Of a stretch of 64,000 nucleotides of DNA, positions 19,685-27,852 are shown piece after piece. Where the stretch lies: positions 1-64,000 of the forward strand of contig JAKFUF010000008.1 of the NCBI GenBank assembly GCA_021732845.1. The letters are read 5' to 3'. Made by a program: the position numbers and the translations under genes. Under the pieces are notes generated by a model. It saw nothing but the letters and a program-made list of their open reading frames with translations, made no database searches and was not told the origin of the DNA. This DNA is from Planctomycetaceae bacterium. Lineage in GTDB: Bacteria; Planctomycetota; Planctomycetia; Planctomycetales; Planctomycetaceae. Each line of letters starts with the position of its first letter. Within the stretch, counting starts at the first letter, position 1.

Positions 19685-19702
19685 GCTTGCTCTAGAGCAA
19701 GC
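19685..19702. promoter_or_regulatory. Perfect 18-base palindrome in a divergent promoter region
   Basis: gcttgctctagagcaagc is its own reverse complement. It lies in the 238-base gap between the starts of the minus-strand propeller gene and the plus-strand YHS-like gene, where a dimeric regulator could control both. No regulator gene is adjacent, so the operator role is inferred from symmetry and position only. Confidence 0.4.
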
Positions 19703-19857
19703 AAATCTCGCTCCTTCACCCCAATTCTTCACGATTCACTTGCCAATGGCGTCCTGAAGCTCCTCGTGCTTGCCCTGTTGAATGGGGCCGTGATAGTGTT
19801 CGGAGATGGCCAGACGCAGTGTACCTGTCCAAACTCAGCCCCCTTGTTGGAGTAGCG

Positions 19858-20640
19858 ATGTCATCGCTGATTGGCCGTTCCCTGGCACGTCGGTCTGCGG
19901 GCTCTGCATTGGCACTGATGACGCTGTGTCTCGTGGCGGCGTCTTTGAGCCATTCACCAATCCTACGCGCGGGCACCGAGCAACCCAAGGGCGCGAGTGG
20001 CAGCCGGGCGGCACTCGTCGAGTCGCTGGAGCCATTCAACGGTCTCGTGGGAGGCTGGCGGGGAGTGGGTCAGCCAAAACGAAACTCGGCCAAAGATTCC
20101 TGGTCGGAAACGGCGAACTGGGTGTGGGACTTAAAGGGCGATCATGTCGCCCTGAATTATGCCGTGAACAGGGGGCGGCTCATGACCTCCGCCGCGCTGA
20201 CCTATAACCCAGCGGACAAGCGTTATGTCTTCGACGCCGTGCTGCCCGACAAATCCACGCGCAAGTATTTGGGGAGGCGGGAAGGGACAAAGCTGACGCT
20301 GGAATCGCCGAAGGATGCCGCAGGCCAGATCCACCAGGTGGTGATCACCCAGTTGAATGAAAAGCGGACCCTGGTGTTGTTCCAATCCCGGCTGGCCGAA
20401 CAGTCGCAATTTCAGCGGGTGGCGGAAGTGGGTTATACCCGCGAGGGGACCACGCTGGCGGTTGAAGGTGCGGGCGAGCCCGAATGCATCGTCACCGGCG
20501 GCAAAGGCACCTCCAGCACAGTTTACAAGGGCAAGACCTACTACTTCTGCTGCACCGGCTGCCGTGATGCCTTTAACGATGACCCTGAAGGGATCATTGC
20601 CGAGGCAGAGCAGAAAGCCGCCAAAAAGAAGCAGAAGTAA
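19858..20640 (+). CDS. Exported protein with C-terminal YHS/TRASH-like metal-binding motif
   Basis: The 260-residue protein starts at an ATG preceded by ggag. A shorter-spaced upstream ATG at 19819 has no such site. It has a basic N-terminus and signal segment (Ala-Leu-Ala-Leu-Met-Thr-Leu-Cys-Leu-Val-Ala-Ala). The middle 150 residues form a beta-rich domain with Gly-Gly-Trp-Arg-Gly-Val-Gly, of unknown type. Near residues 231-240 is Tyr-Phe-Cys-Cys-Thr-Gly-Cys-Arg-Asp-Ala-Phe, the YHS/TRASH signature, in which the cysteines can bind a metal ion. The tail is lysine-rich. A role in periplasmic metal handling or sensing is possible; there is no further evidence in the neighbourhood. Confidence 0.8.
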   Translation: MSSLIGRSLARRSAGSALALMTLCLVAASLSHSPILRAGTEQPKGASGSRAALVESLEPFNGLVGGWRGVGQPKRNSAKDSWSETANWVWDLKGDHVALNYAVNRGRLMTSAALTYNPADKRYVFDAVLPDKSTRKYLGRREGTKLTLESPKDAAGQIHQVVITQLNEKRTLVLFQSRLAEQSQFQRVAEVGYTREGTTLAVEGAGEPECIVTGGKGTSSTVYKGKTYYFCCTGCRDAFNDDPEGIIAEAEQKAAKKKQK

Positions 20641-20663
20641 CGGTCCAATTCATTCGCGATGAT

Positions 20664-22049
20664 TCATGCGTCGGTGAACGGACCCGCGTTCCGCGCGGCG
20701 AGCGTTTCACGCACCTTCACCCCGCCGATTTCCTGGGGAGACCGCCTGCTGGCGACTGCCAGAGCTGCCGCGACGCCTGCCGCCTCGCCAAGGGCCATGG
20801 CGGTGGCCGTCACGCGTGTTGAGGCATGTGCCCCGCGCGTGGCTGAATGACAGCGGCCGGCGACCAGCAGGTTTTCGATCTTTTGCGGCAGCAGCGACCG
20901 ATAGGGAATTTCGTACGGATCCGGCTGGTGCTTCTCCGGCTGAAAATTGTTGGCGCTGCCGACGGTCGTCTGATTGGGATGCAAATCCAGATACCAGCAG
21001 CCGGTGGCAACCGCATCGTCGAACCGTCGCGCCTGCATGAGGTCGTCCTCCCGCAGCACGTGCTGTCCGATCAGACGGCGTGATTCGCGGACGCCGATCC
21101 AAGGGTAGGCTTCGAGAAAATAGGCCTGCTCAAAGCCGGGAACCTCGCGTTTCCACGCACGAAACATCGCATGCGCATCGGCGCGGCCCTGCATTTCGGC
21201 ACGGGTCAAATCCGCGGCGCTGGTCGGATTCGCCGGCACCCGCACGCCATGCACGTAGACTTCGCCTGCCCCAAAGAGAAACATCACGCCCGGGCCATAA
21301 TAATGCGGAAGTTCGCCCCGCTGCTGGGCGGCCTGGAGCGCTGACCGGCAGTTTTGGCTCAACAGCGGGGAGTTTTTCACCTGTCCAATGCGGAAATGCA
21401 GGGTCAATGGCTGCACCTCGGCGTTTTGCTCAAACGGCGCGCCCGACCATGCCGCCACGTCGCCGTCGCCCGTGCAGTCAATGACGACCTGCGGCCGGAT
21501 GCGAACCAGACCATCCTTGTTGGCGACCTGCACAGACTCGATCCGTTGACCCTGCGTCTCGACGCCGCAGACCATGGAATTGAACAGCACGTCCAACCGG
21601 TCCTGCTGCTCGCGCAGCAGCCCGTCGAGCAGCAGCTTGAACTCGAAAGTGTTGGGGATTGTCGGGTTGTGTTTGTCGACAGACTTTGCATCGGGGGCGC
21701 AGACTCCGGACTTGGAGAGCAGTTCGAGGGCGATGCCACGCACCACGATCCGGCGGTCGCGAATGTTGGCAATGCCATCGAAATACGGCAGCCCGACACA
21801 CGTGATAATGCCACCCGCGAAGGGGGCCTTCTCGATCAACAGTGTGTTCGCGCCCGAACGGGCCGCCGCAAGTGCTGCCGCAGTGCCGGCACATCCAGAG
21901 CCACAAACCAGAACATCGGCGGTGAGGTCTGGGCGGTGGGAAGCCGATTGGCCAGCTTCAGCAGCGGTGGAAGAGCCCAGAGAGACGCCAGCGGCGGCAG
22001 CAGTGGCGGTCTGCAGGAAGCGACGCCGGTTTTCCCCTGGAGAAGTCAT
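20664..22049 (-). CDS. Tat-exported FAD-dependent oxidoreductase
   Basis: The 461-residue protein begins with a twin-arginine signal (Asn-Arg-Arg-Arg-Phe-Leu-Gln, then an alanine-rich core), which fits export in folded form with its cofactor. The FAD-binding Rossmann motif follows as Val-Leu-Val-Cys-Gly-Ser-Gly-Cys-Ala-Gly, ending in Leu-Leu-Ile-Glu-Lys. A second FAD contact is visible at Val-Ile-Asp-Cys-Thr-Gly-Asp-Gly-Asp, and the C-terminal Gly-Arg-Cys-His-Ser-Ala-Thr-Arg-Gly-Ala-His-Ala-Ser-Thr-Arg region is typical of this family (FAD_oxidored type, common in planctomycetes). The substrate is unknown. I set the start at 22049 because it begins directly before the Tat motif; the frame is open to 22100. 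The gene lies 63 bases downstream of the FHA gene on the same strand. Confidence 0.88.
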   Translation of the reverse strand: MTSPGENRRRFLQTATAAAAGVSLGSSTAAEAGQSASHRPDLTADVLVCGSGCAGTAAALAAARSGANTLLIEKAPFAGGIITCVGLPYFDGIANIRDRRIVVRGIALELLSKSGVCAPDAKSVDKHNPTIPNTFEFKLLLDGLLREQQDRLDVLFNSMVCGVETQGQRIESVQVANKDGLVRIRPQVVIDCTGDGDVAAWSGAPFEQNAEVQPLTLHFRIGQVKNSPLLSQNCRSALQAAQQRGELPHYYGPGVMFLFGAGEVYVHGVRVPANPTSAADLTRAEMQGRADAHAMFRAWKREVPGFEQAYFLEAYPWIGVRESRRLIGQHVLREDDLMQARRFDDAVATGCWYLDLHPNQTTVGSANNFQPEKHQPDPYEIPYRSLLPQKIENLLVAGRCHSATRGAHASTRVTATAMALGEAAGVAAALAVASRRSPQEIGGVKVRETLAARNAGPFTDA

Positions 22050-22112
22050 GATGGCCGTAGAGGATGAGCGTCGGGCATCATGGACCAACAATCGTCCCAC
22101 AGGGAACGACGC

Positions 22113-22631
22113 CTATTCTTCCTTGAGGCGGATGTCGTCCAGCATCGACCGGCGCGGGGTGGGATCGGCCGTGGGGTATCCATGCCGATCCTGGTGGAGA
22201 TCTTCCGGAACCACGATCGGGAATTCCATGCTCACATCGCCCGCATGATGATGGGCGGCCAGCGGCGGTGCATCGTCCTCGTCAACGCAAACCGTGACTT
22301 TGGGGTGTCCGTTGGCGACCGCCGCTGCCTTGGGCTTCTGCGAGCCAGCTTCGTCTCGAAAGACAAAAAACACGTCACCAATGCCGACTTCGTCACCCGG
22401 GGCCAATTCCCGCTCGGTGACGCGCTCGCCATTGACGCGAACGCCGTTCATGCTCCCCAGATCTCGGATGAGATAACGGTCGTTGACCCGCGCCAGGCAA
22501 CAGTGCTTGCGTGAAACTTTGGTGCTGTTTTGCAGCACCGCATCACAATCGGGCTGCCGGCCGACCAGAATGATCGGTTTCGACAGCACAATGGGCGGCC
22601 CCCCAGCGACGGGGATCAGGCGCGCGGCCAT
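22113..22631 (-). CDS. FHA-domain protein
   Basis: The 172-residue cytoplasmic protein has one forkhead-associated domain over residues 20-95, which binds phosphothreonine peptides. Signature residues are Val-Gly-Arg-Gln-Pro-Asp-Cys-Asp, Val-Ser-Arg-Lys-His-Cys and Asp-Leu-Gly-Ser-Met-Asn-Gly-Val. The rest is a polar tail without a second domain. The ATG at 22631 is preceded by ggag; the frame also contains a TTG 15 bases upstream. FHA proteins usually read signals from Hanks-type kinases. The window encodes one kinase of that type (46347-48575), but nothing shows that they interact. Confidence 0.9.
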   Translation of the reverse strand: MAARLIPVAGGPPIVLSKPIILVGRQPDCDAVLQNSTKVSRKHCCLARVNDRYLIRDLGSMNGVRVNGERVTERELAPGDEVGIGDVFFVFRDEAGSQKPKAAAVANGHPKVTVCVDEDDAPPLAAHHHAGDVSMEFPIVVPEDLHQDRHGYPTADPTPRRSMLDDIRLKEE

Positions 22632-22840
22632 GTCCAGGCTCCGCAAGTAATGCGCGGCTCACAGTCCCTTGGAATCAACAATCATCCATTCGACAGTCCG
22701 TTTGCAGTATGACCAGACACTGAACACTTGCCAACAGCAAATTTCAAGACATTCATGACCGAGAACCGGCCTAGATCTGAAATCCGCCCCGGCAACCGCC
22801 AAAATCGGCCCATTCGGCAACACTCTTCAGCGTCACGTCT

Positions 22841-23128
22841 TTAGTGCTTCTCGGCATGTGTTGTTGCACCGCCGCCTGTGGGAGTCGGCGACGACGCTTT
22901 GAAAGCCGTCCAAGTCCAGAACCCGACGGCCAGCATCACTAATAATGAGTAGAGGAAGAATGAAACCAGCAGTTTGCCAATGACCGTGACCGCTTCGCCA
23001 TCGTCATTGCCGAACTGCTGGACCTCACGTTTGTCGAAATCCGGCTCGTGATAGGCGGGGACTTCGCCATCGCCCGGCACATGCGAGATCGGCGAGTGCC
23101 CGGACTCGGGCAGGTGAACTGCGGTCAC
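22841..23128 (-). CDS. Small single-pass membrane protein
   Basis: I start this 95-residue protein at a GTG preceded by caggaga, although the frame is open to 23269. Residues 1-50 are acidic and histidine-containing (Pro-Glu-Ser-Gly-His-Ser-Pro, Asp-Phe-Asp-Lys-Arg-Glu-Val-Gln-Gln-Phe). One membrane helix follows (Leu-Leu-Val-Ser-Phe-Phe-Leu-Tyr-Ser-Leu-Leu-Val-Met-Leu-Ala-Val-Gly), with a short Gly/Thr/His tail. No family is recognised. It is separated from the FHA gene on the same strand by 209 bases. Confidence 0.6.
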   Translation of the reverse strand: MTAVHLPESGHSPISHVPGDGEVPAYHEPDFDKREVQQFGNDDGEAVTVIGKLLVSFFLYSLLVMLAVGFWTWTAFKASSPTPTGGGATTHAEKH

Positions 23129-23505
23129 AGATCGGTCTCCTGTACAAACAATCGTCAGTCGCCTCGCATTGTGCCCAATTTTCGCCGGGATGTCGAGGTA
23201 TCGTCGATTTAGAAATCGATGGGCGCGAGATTTCTGGCTGGAACTCAATGACTTGCTCATTTTAACCATTCCAACCGGTCTCGAAGCTTGTCAGAAACCT
23301 CAACTGGCAAGGAAGTTCAAATTTCGTGTTGAGGCTTGAACTCAAGCCGGACTTTGCCGGCTTCGGCAATCGGCCGGTCGGGGATTTCTTCCCACGTGCC
23401 GTTGACGTGGATTCGTGCGCAAGCAACACTTGATGTGTGTGGTATAAGTCTCCATTCAATGCCACAACCCGCCTGACGACAACCCGATTGCCAGCCGAAA
23501 CCTCC
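23129..23505. other. Divergent intergenic region before the DUF1549/DUF1553 gene
   Basis: No gene is supported in these 377 bases. The gap must hold promoters for the small membrane protein (minus) and the DUF1549/DUF1553 gene (plus). The in-frame extension of the latter back to 23437 shows no signal-peptide features and is left out. No repeat, terminator or fold was recognised. Confidence 0.4.
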
Positions 23506-25752
23506 ATGAATCTGCGCACGCAACGCGGCACAACAACTGCTTCAAGGCTGCGCTTTGGCCTGTTCTGTTCCGTTGTGCTTGTCGGCGTGCTGCTTCCAGA
23601 TTCCAGCCAGGCCAATGAGCCTGTTGCGGGGGAAGAAAAGCCCGCCGCCCTTGTGACCTTTGAAAACGATGTTCAACCGCTGCTGACGCGGTTTGGCTGC
23701 AACTCGGGACCGTGCCACGGGAAGTCTCGGGGACAGAACGGCTTTGCCCTTTCGCTGCTGGGGTTTGATTCCGACTTTGACCACGACTCCCTCGTGCAGT
23801 CGGCACGGGGACGCAGAATTTCGACAGCGGCTCCGGAAATGAGCGCGCTCCTGCAGAAGGCGACGGGAAAGGTTCCCCACGGTGGTGGAGTACGGTTCTC
23901 GGTCGACAGTCCGCATTACAAACTGCTGCGCGATTGGATCGCCGCGGGAGCACCCCGCACCCCCGCAGACGCGCCGAAATTGCTGCGCGTGGTCGTCGAA
24001 CCGAGCACGCGCAGCCTGGCCCCCAAAGAAAGCACGCCGCTCAAAGTCTACGCCGAGTATTCTGACGGAAATCGCCGGGATGTGACCGACGCCAGCGCCT
24101 TCCAGTCGAACGACCGGACAATCGCCGCCATCAGCGGCGAAGGGCTGCTGGAAGCCGGACCTGTTCCGGGTGAAGCGGCGATCATGGTCCGTTATATGGG
24201 GCACATCGCCGTCTGTGCGGTGACCATTCCCCTCGTGGGGACTGTGCCAGACGAAGCTTACGCCGCCCTGCCGCGGAACAACGAGATTGACGAGTTCGTC
24301 TGGAAGAAGCTGAAGCTGCTGGGAATGCTGCCCTCGGCTCCCGCCAGCGAGTCGACATTCCATCGACGGGTTTTTCTGCGGATCATCGGGCGGCTGCCAA
24401 GTCCTGAAGAGACGCGGGCCTACCTGGCGGACACCAGCCCCGACAAACGGGCGCAGCTTGTGGACCGGTTGTTGGAACGACCGGAGTACGGCGATTTTTG
24501 GGCCAACAAATGGGCGGATCTGTTGCGCCCCAACCCGTTCCGGGTGGGGATGAAGGCGACCTGGAACCTCGACGCGTGGCTGCGCGGCGCGTTTCGCGAC
24601 AACATGCCCTACGATGAGTTTGTGCGTGAACTGGTCACCGCCAGCGGAGGCACCTACCGCAATGGAGCCACGGTGATCTTCCGCGACCGTCCCGACACGG
24701 TGGAGATCGGCTCGTCAGTCAGCCAGTTGTTCCTCGGCGTGCGGCTCGAATGCGCCAAGTGCCACCATCATCCGTTCGAAGTCTGGAGCCAGGACGACTT
24801 CTATGGCTTCGCCTCGTTCTTCTCCCGTGTCGGTCATGTCGGAGGGTTGTCTCCGCCGATCTCCGGGGCCGAGGAGATCATCTTCACAAAACGCACGGGC
24901 CAGTTGTTGCACGGCCGGACCGGGGTTCCCGTGCTGCCGAAGACGCTGACCGGTGCTTCACTGACTCTGGGGCCCGATGAAGATCCGCGGGAGATTCTCG
25001 CGGCGTGGATGACGGACGATGCAAACCCCTACTTCGCCAAGGTCATGGCCAATCGGGTCTGGGCCGACTTGATGGGTGTGGGAATCGTGGAACCTGTCGA
25101 TGACATGCGTGCCACGAACCCGGCCTCAAACGAGCCCCTGGTGAATTTTCTGGCACAGGAGTTCAAGAAGGAGCATTACGACATCAAGAAACTGGTGCGA
25201 AAAATCGTGCTGTCCCACGTGTTCATGCTGAGTTCAATTCCCAAAGAGCGGAACGTCACCGACATCAAGAATTTTTCCCGCTACTATCGCCAGCGGATGC
25301 GGGCGGAAGTCGCCCTGGATGCGGTCAACGATGTTTTGGGCACCGAAGAAAAATTCGCCGCCATGCCTCCCGGCTCGCGGGCCACACAACTTTGGACACA
25401 CCGGGCCAGTTCTTTGTTCCTCGATACATTCGGCCGGCCAGATCCAAATCAAGACCCTCCGTGCGAACGCATGAGCGACTTCACCACGCCGCAGGTGCTG
25501 CACCTGATGAACTCGCCGCAGTTGAATGCGAAGTTGTCGAGCGACGACGCCCGGCCGGCGAAACTGGCGGCCTCGACAGAACCCAACGAAAAACTGATTG
25601 AAGAAGTGTTCCTGCTCATTTACTGCCGCCTGCCCACCGCCGATGAAATGAACAGGGCTTTGCCGCTCGTCGCCGCCGGCGACCGGCGGAAAGGCCTCGA
25701 AGACCTGTTCTGGGCACTGCTGAACACACCGGAATTCCTGTTCGTCGATTAG
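23506..25752 (+). CDS. Secreted DUF1549/DUF1553 protein with Ig-like domain
   Basis: The 748-residue planctomycete-type protein starts with a signal peptide (cut after Ser-Gln-Ala). A cytochrome-like segment with Gly-Cys-Asn-Ser-Gly-Pro-Cys-His-Gly follows, giving a CX4CH spacing rather than CX2CH. Around residues 165-250 is a bacterial Ig-like (BIG2) domain, Val-Glu-Pro-Ser-Thr to Ala-Val-Thr-Ile-Pro. DUF1549 follows (Asn-Asn-Glu-Ile-Asp-Glu-Phe-Val, Phe-Trp-Ala-Asn-Lys-Trp-Ala-Asp-Leu), and then DUF1553 (Pro-Tyr-Phe-Ala-Lys-Val-Met-Ala-Asn-Arg-Val-Trp). The molecular function of these domains is not established. It is the first gene of a pair with the DUF1501 gene 79 bases downstream, the usual arrangement in this phylum. 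Confidence 0.93.
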   Translation: MNLRTQRGTTTASRLRFGLFCSVVLVGVLLPDSSQANEPVAGEEKPAALVTFENDVQPLLTRFGCNSGPCHGKSRGQNGFALSLLGFDSDFDHDSLVQSARGRRISTAAPEMSALLQKATGKVPHGGGVRFSVDSPHYKLLRDWIAAGAPRTPADAPKLLRVVVEPSTRSLAPKESTPLKVYAEYSDGNRRDVTDASAFQSNDRTIAAISGEGLLEAGPVPGEAAIMVRYMGHIAVCAVTIPLVGTVPDEAYAALPRNNEIDEFVWKKLKLLGMLPSAPASESTFHRRVFLRIIGRLPSPEETRAYLADTSPDKRAQLVDRLLERPEYGDFWANKWADLLRPNPFRVGMKATWNLDAWLRGAFRDNMPYDEFVRELVTASGGTYRNGATVIFRDRPDTVEIGSSVSQLFLGVRLECAKCHHHPFEVWSQDDFYGFASFFSRVGHVGGLSPPISGAEEIIFTKRTGQLLHGRTGVPVLPKTLTGASLTLGPDEDPREILAAWMTDDANPYFAKVMANRVWADLMGVGIVEPVDDMRATNPASNEPLVNFLAQEFKKEHYDIKKLVRKIVLSHVFMLSSIPKERNVTDIKNFSRYYRQRMRAEVALDAVNDVLGTEEKFAAMPPGSRATQLWTHRASSLFLDTFGRPDPNQDPPCERMSDFTTPQVLHLMNSPQLNAKLSSDDARPAKLAASTEPNEKLIEEVFLLIYCRLPTADEMNRALPLVAAGDRRKGLEDLFWALLNTPEFLFVD

Positions 25753-25831
25753 TTGGAAGCCAAGTGTCACCCTGTCATTTTCGGACAGGGCGACAAGAAA
25801 CCACAGAAACCAGACGGAAAGCGAGGATGCC

Positions 25832-27178
25832 GTGGCTCTGCACCGCAACTGTGAAGGAATGAAGCGGCGGGACTGTCTGTCATTGGGCCTGGGTGCGCTG
25901 CTTGGCGGTGGCTTTGTCGACGCCCTGCGACTGCGGTCGGTGGCCAGCGAAGGCAAGCCCGCGGCAGTCACACGGAAAACGAGCTGCATTCTCTTCTGGC
26001 TGGATGGCGGTCCCAGCCACTTCGAGACGTTCGACCCCAAACCCGATGCCCCCTCGGAAATTCGCGGCGAGTTTCAGCCGATTGAAACCAAAGTGCCCGG
26101 CATGTTCTTCTCGGAGAACATGCGCCGGCTGTCAGCCATCAGCGACAAGTTTTCGATCGTCCGCTCCGTCCGTCACGATCAGAACAACCACGGTGCCGGC
26201 AACCACTACATGACGACGGGAGCCCCCACCCGGATTCCCGTGAGCTGCGGCGCGTTCGTCAGCTTCCACCCGAGCATGGGCTCCGTCGTTTCGCATGAAC
26301 GCGGAGCGCCCCACGGGTTGCCGCCGTACTTTTCGCTGCCGGACATGTCGCGCTCGGGGGGACCAAATTTTCTCGGCGCGCGGCACGCCCCATTCGTGGT
26401 CGGCGATGATCCGAACTCCGAATCGTTCCGGGTGCGGGACGTGACCATTCCCAACGGCCTGGACGATGGCCGCGCGGTCAGCCGCCGCGACTTGCGCAAC
26501 ACAATGGATTCGATGCTCCGGTTTCAGGATCGGGCCGCGGGCGACCCGGTGCTGGGTGCCGACCAAAATTACCAGCAGGCGGTCTCTTTGATTACTTCAG
26601 AGGAAGCCAAAAAGGCGTTTGAGATTCAACAGGAGCCGAAGGAAATCCGAGAGGCCTACGGCCGGTCGACGCTCGGCCAGCAGGCGCTGCTCGCCCGGCG
26701 GCTGGTTGAAGCTGGCGTGCCATTCGTGACGCTCAACAACGGCGGTTGGGACCATCACTCGAACATCTTCCCGGCCTTCAAGGGACAGGGGCAGAAGCTC
26801 GAAGCGGTTGTCGCCACCCTCATTGAAGACCTCGCCCAGCGCGGCATGCTGGACACAACGCTCGTGCTGGTCATGGGAGAATTCGGCCGTACACCGCAGA
26901 TTTCGAAACTTCCCGGCAGCAACACCCCCGGCCGCGACCACTGGTCCAACGCCATCTCGGTCCTTGTCGCCGGCTGTGGAACGCCGGGGGGACAAGTCGT
27001 GGGAGCCACCGACCGCTACGGATATACCGCGGTCGAAAACATCTACGGACCCGAAAACTTGGTCTCCACTGTCTATCGCAAGCTGGGAATCGACCCGGAC
27101 ACCATCCTGTACAACACGACGGGCCGGCCGACGCACCTTGTCAGCGACTCGCGCCCCATCGTCGAGTTGATGGGGTAA
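25832..27178 (+). CDS. DUF1501 family protein, Tat-type N-terminus
   Basis: The 448-residue protein is a DUF1501 member, a family with the alkaline phosphatase/sulfatase-like fold. It shows Phe-Trp-Leu-Asp-Gly-Gly-Pro-Ser-His near residue 55, Phe-Asp-Pro-Lys-Pro-Asp-Ala-Pro, Gly-Glu-Phe-Gly-Arg-Thr-Pro and Gly-Arg-Asp-His-Trp, which are the usual DUF1501 landmarks. The N-terminus has Lys-Arg-Arg-Asp-Cys-Leu-Ser-Leu-Gly followed by a hydrophobic stretch, consistent with Tat export. The GTG at 25832 is preceded by gcgagga at good spacing. The ATG at 25859 has AAGGA directly touching it, so I prefer the GTG. It is paired with the DUF1549/DUF1553 gene, and its substrate is unknown. Confidence 0.92.
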   Translation: MALHRNCEGMKRRDCLSLGLGALLGGGFVDALRLRSVASEGKPAAVTRKTSCILFWLDGGPSHFETFDPKPDAPSEIRGEFQPIETKVPGMFFSENMRRLSAISDKFSIVRSVRHDQNNHGAGNHYMTTGAPTRIPVSCGAFVSFHPSMGSVVSHERGAPHGLPPYFSLPDMSRSGGPNFLGARHAPFVVGDDPNSESFRVRDVTIPNGLDDGRAVSRRDLRNTMDSMLRFQDRAAGDPVLGADQNYQQAVSLITSEEAKKAFEIQQEPKEIREAYGRSTLGQQALLARRLVEAGVPFVTLNNGGWDHHSNIFPAFKGQGQKLEAVVATLIEDLAQRGMLDTTLVLVMGEFGRTPQISKLPGSNTPGRDHWSNAISVLVAGCGTPGGQVVGATDRYGYTAVENIYGPENLVSTVYRKLGIDPDTILYNTTGRPTHLVSDSRPIVELMG

Positions 27179-27185
27179 GGTGCCT

Positions 27186-27840
27186 GTAGCGTCGGCTTCA
27201 GCCGACCGGTCAACCGTCGGCGTTGATGCAACCCGAGCCCATGTCGCGAGCCACGTCGCCGGGGTGGGTTGAAACCCACGCTACGTACCCGTAGCGTCGG
27301 CTTCAGCCGACCGGTCAACCGTCGGCGTTGGTTGGCGCAACCCGAGCCCATGTCGCGAGCCACGTCACCAGGGTGGGTTGAAACCCACGCTACGTACGCG
27401 GTGCCCGTAGCGTCGGCTTCAGCCGACCGGTCAACCGTCGGCGTTGGCGCAACCAGAGCCCATGTCGCGAACCCCGTCGCCGAGGTGGGTTGAAACCCAC
27501 GCTACGCACGCGGCCCCCGTAGCGTCGGCTTCAGTCGACCGGTCAACCGTCGGCGTTGGCGCAACCAGAGCCCATGTCGCGAGCCACGTCGCCGGCGTGG
27601 GTTGAAACCCACGCTACGCACCCGTAGCGTCGGCTTCAGCCGACCGGTCAACCGTCGGCGTTGGTTGGCGCAACCAGAGCCCATGTCGCGAGCCCCGTCA
27701 CCAGGGTGGGTTGAAACCCACGCTACGCACGCAGCCCCCGTAGCGTCGGCTTCAGCCGACCGGTCAACCGTCAGCGTTGGCGCAACCAGAGCCCATGTCG
27801 CGAGCCACGTCACCAGGGTGGGTTGAAACCCACGCTACGT
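27186..27840. repeat. Six-unit array of palindromic repeats
   Basis: Six units start at 27186, 27291, 27407, 27519, 27624 and 27740. Each begins gtagcgtcggcttcagccgac (one base varies in unit four) and ends gtgggttgaaacccacgctac. The unit ends, gtagcgt and acgctac, are complementary. Each unit also contains two perfect small hairpins (gtcggct/agccgac and gtgggtt/aacccac). Units two and five carry an extra ttggttggc-type insertion, giving start-to-start spacings of 105, 116, 112, 105 and 116. That pattern suggests a three-unit block was duplicated. The array sits after the DUF1501 gene and before the end of the polysaccharide deacetylase gene. Confidence 0.95.
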
Positions 27841-27852
27841 GCGCGGTGCCCG

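Noticed and set aside
25838-25858. accgcaactgtgaagg resembles the conserved end of a cobalamin riboswitch
   Set aside because: The upstream conserved parts (such as the GGTGAAAATCC-like and GCCACTG-like elements) are absent, and the sequence lies inside the start of the DUF1501 gene.
27186-27840. Regularly spaced repeats that could suggest a CRISPR array
   Set aside because: The sequence between the hairpins is itself repeated in every unit, so there are no unique spacers, units exceed 100 bases, and no cas gene is nearby.
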